Assembly (NCBI GenBank): GCA_007116205.1
Contig: SKIY01000082.1
Coordinates: 1-25,145, forward strand
Reading direction: 5' to 3'
From: Candidatus Izemoplasma sp.
Lineage (GTDB): Bacteria > Bacillota_I > Bacilli_A > Izemoplasmatales > Izemoplasmataceae
DNA length: 25,145 nt
Notes under the pieces: model-generated
What the model saw: only the letters and a program-made list of their open reading frames with translations
What the model was told of the DNA's origin: nothing
Database searches by the model: none
Position numbers and translations under genes: made by a program
Shown here: positions 23,300 through 25,145 of the stretch, piece after piece
Position numbering within the stretch: position 1 is the stretch's first letter
Layout: every line of letters starts with the position of its first letter

Positions 23300-25118
23300 A
23301 TATTCGTTTTTTAATAATGATAAGTGCTGAAAACACAATCACAAAACATCCAAGTACTACCCATTTTTCAATATACTGGGTATTTTCATCAAGTTCATGC
23401 GATACATACTGTATTTCAATACTGCTTTCAAGTGTTTCTTCAGATGCATTTACAAGTTCAACTGTGTAAATGTATTGATCGGTACCAATCGCTTCTTTAT
23501 CAAGAATGTTTAATGTTGTGGGGTTAAACTGATGAATCGGTTCATGTTGCATCAAAAGCATCATCATATCATGCGCTGCGACCGTAGATCCTTTTTCTAT
23601 CACGATCCTTGGCGTGACTTCAAAAACAGGAGGAACATCATCAACCACTTGTATATAGATTGCATGCTCGGTGGTATTGTTTTCGTCATCTACAGCAAAG
23701 ATTATCCGGTAAATTCCTGGGATATCGTGATGCCCTTGATAACTATCTTCTACGACATAAATATCTTCTTTAGTAAGCGAAACTGTATTGTCAGATACGG
23801 TTAATAAATCTTTAAGCGTATCAATAGAAACACTGTCTTGATAAGATATTTCATAGGTTAGTGGACCTTCAATAATTGGTGGAATATCATCAAAAATTGT
23901 AACTTCATGGGTTTTTGTAGTACGGTTTCCTGAGGCATCTATCGCCTCTAAAACGACTTCATATACGCCAGGAATATCCATGCATTCAGGTAAATTATGA
24001 TCATAAATACCAAACAGTATTTCATCTTCTGGTGTATGATTATCAACCGCACCAAGTCCTATCAATATATCTTCTAAAACATTTTCTTCAGATTGTAGTA
24101 AGACCGTCGATGTCCTTCCGGTGATCTCTGGGGCGACATAGTCTTTTACTTCTATTGTAAATCCATGTGTCGCTACATTACCCGAACTATCTTCAATCGC
24201 TATTTTAACAAAGTGTGTATTTAGTAAAAACATGTTTTCTGTATAATTATCTTCAACAATACTATAAGTATCAATCGTTCCATCATACGCATCATATAAC
24301 GTTAAATACGCATCTACTAAGTCATCAATAGACGTCGCTAAGTCGACATCTACCTCAAAATAGTCTGGGCCTGTTATTTCTGGTGGGACTTCGTCTTGAA
24401 CATGGATGTGAAGGGTAAATGCCGCGGTATTTTGACTAGAATCACTCACTTCTAAATCCACTGCATAGACGCCAACGACTTGTTCATTTCCCGTGTATGG
24501 ATCATCAACAATAATGATATCATCTGTTAAGTCGCCATCAATTTCGTCATAAGCGGTGATGTAATTTCCAATAATATAATCCATCGTTAACGAGGACTCA
24601 TAAGATGTAAATAAATTGCCATCGCCTTGTATAACAGGCACACTGTCAATCACTTCGCCATGATAAGGTTCATAAGCGGTTGCGCCGACGCCTTTTTCTA
24701 ATTGATAGTTATAAAATCCAAAGTTTTGGTGATACGTATAAAAAGTATTTTCATGCGCCGATAAAACAAACGATATTTCCTCGCTTTGCGCGTCTGTTTC
24801 GAACGAACAGATGAGTCTTCCATTTACATGCTCACAAAGATTCAGTTGCGTGTTTATTTCGTTGATATACGTTTGATGTTCGTCATGAATATAAATATGC
24901 ATCTCGCCAACCTGCTCTTTAGACGGCATTGAAAACGTATATCGAGTGCCACTTTCAACAGCAATGCTTTGATAAGTATACATGCCATTATTATCGACGT
25001 AAAACAGATTTGGATTTAACATGTTCTTACCTGTTGGTGTTGTATCCGCTGCTTGTAACATTGGAATCGTAATCCCTATTAAAATAATAATACCTAAACC
25101 ATATAATATTTTTTTCAT
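23298..25118 (-). CDS. Secreted, membrane-anchored surface protein with tandem Ig-like (DUF5011-type) domains
   Basis: A 606-residue protein. A signal peptide (about 1-24, MKKILYGLGIIILIGITIP, cleavage near LQAAD) is followed by an N-terminal domain of about 135 residues with two cysteines (95 and 104). Then come five repeats of roughly 80 residues, each starting with a version of D-x-V-P-P-x-I-x-G (near 160, 244, 329, 412 and 495). Repeats end with patterns like YAVDLEVSDSSQNTA, as in DUF5011/HYR bacterial Ig-like folds. A C-terminal helix (about 586-601) followed by KKRI anchors it in the membrane; no LPxTG motif is seen. Very acidic. Likely an extracellular adhesion or structural protein. 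Start at ATG 25116-25118 after GAGGTGAAGA. Confidence 0.8.
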   Translation of the reverse strand: MKKILYGLGIIILIGITIPMLQAADTTPTGKNMLNPNLFYVDNNGMYTYQSIAVESGTRYTFSMPSKEQVGEMHIYIHDEHQTYINEINTQLNLCEHVNGRLICSFETDAQSEEISFVLSAHENTFYTYHQNFGFYNYQLEKGVGATAYEPYHGEVIDSVPVIQGDGNLFTSYESSLTMDYIIGNYITAYDEIDGDLTDDIIIVDDPYTGNEQVVGVYAVDLEVSDSSQNTAAFTLHIHVQDEVPPEITGPDYFEVDVDLATSIDDLVDAYLTLYDAYDGTIDTYSIVEDNYTENMFLLNTHFVKIAIEDSSGNVATHGFTIEVKDYVAPEITGRTSTVLLQSEENVLEDILIGLGAVDNHTPEDEILFGIYDHNLPECMDIPGVYEVVLEAIDASGNRTTKTHEVTIFDDIPPIIEGPLTYEISYQDSVSIDTLKDLLTVSDNTVSLTKEDIYVVEDSYQGHHDIPGIYRIIFAVDDENNTTEHAIYIQVVDDVPPVFEVTPRIVIEKGSTVAAHDMMMLLMQHEPIHQFNPTTLNILDKEAIGTDQYIYTVELVNASEETLESSIEIQYVSHELDENTQYIEKWVVLGCFVIVFSALIIIKKRI

Positions 25119-25145
25119 TTCTTCACCTCTCACACTTATACTACA

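Noticed and set aside
1..25145. Mobile element, CRISPR array or tRNA gene
   Set aside because: I found no transposase or integrase motif, no regularly spaced direct repeats and no cloverleaf with a recognisable T-arm.

Overview
AT-rich bacterial DNA, coded almost entirely on the minus strand. Good Shine-Dalgarno sequences precede most genes. Stop codons are nearly all TAA (17 of 22 called genes, counting the small leader ORF), with four TAG and one TGA. All tryptophans are TGG, so the code is standard. Gene content (YdbS/YdbT bPH2 proteins, CoA-disulfide-reductase-like flavoprotein, several paired ABC exporters, DUF5011-like surface protein) suggests a low-GC Bacillota or an Acholeplasma/Izemoplasma-like lineage. 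That placement is inference. I see no rRNA, tRNA, CRISPR, IS element or phage gene.

Layout, left to right. 1-412: N-terminal part of a GntR/FadR-type regulator, cut by the window edge. 511-2071: DUF2892 membrane protein and a CoA-disulfide-reductase-like enzyme. 2104-3973: ydbS-ydbT. 4039-7647: ABC exporter pair 1, preceded at 7681-7895 by a promoter, a 28-codon leader ORF and an intrinsic terminator, which looks like a transcription attenuator. 7921-8793: stand-alone E2-acyltransferase-like protein lacking the usual catalytic His. 8874-13120: tetR plus ABC exporter pair 2. 13186-13650: DUF2188 protein. 13761-15206: membrane-anchored degenerate-GGDEF/EAL protein. 15310-16131: aldo/keto reductase interrupted by an in-frame TGA. 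16172-18448: unusual operon of a zinc-ribbon membrane protein, a GT2-like membrane glycosyltransferase and a tocopherol-cyclase-like protein. 18525-22539: marR plus ABC exporter pair 3. 22675-23259 (plus strand): GNAT acetyltransferase interrupted by an in-frame TAA. 23298-25118: secreted, membrane-anchored multi-Ig-like surface protein.

How the genes work together: the dominant theme is efflux. Three heterodimeric ABC exporters share one design. The promoter-proximal gene carries the degenerate NBD (Walker B DD). The distal gene carries the catalytic DE NBD and a non-canonical signature motif. Each pair has its own kind of control: a leader/attenuator (pair 1), TetR (pair 2) and MarR (pair 3). 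Together with ydbST (linked in Bacillus to envelope antimicrobial resistance), this looks like an intrinsic drug and envelope defence region. The most novel-looking parts are the attenuator upstream of pair 1 and the zinc-ribbon/GT2/tocopherol-cyclase operon.
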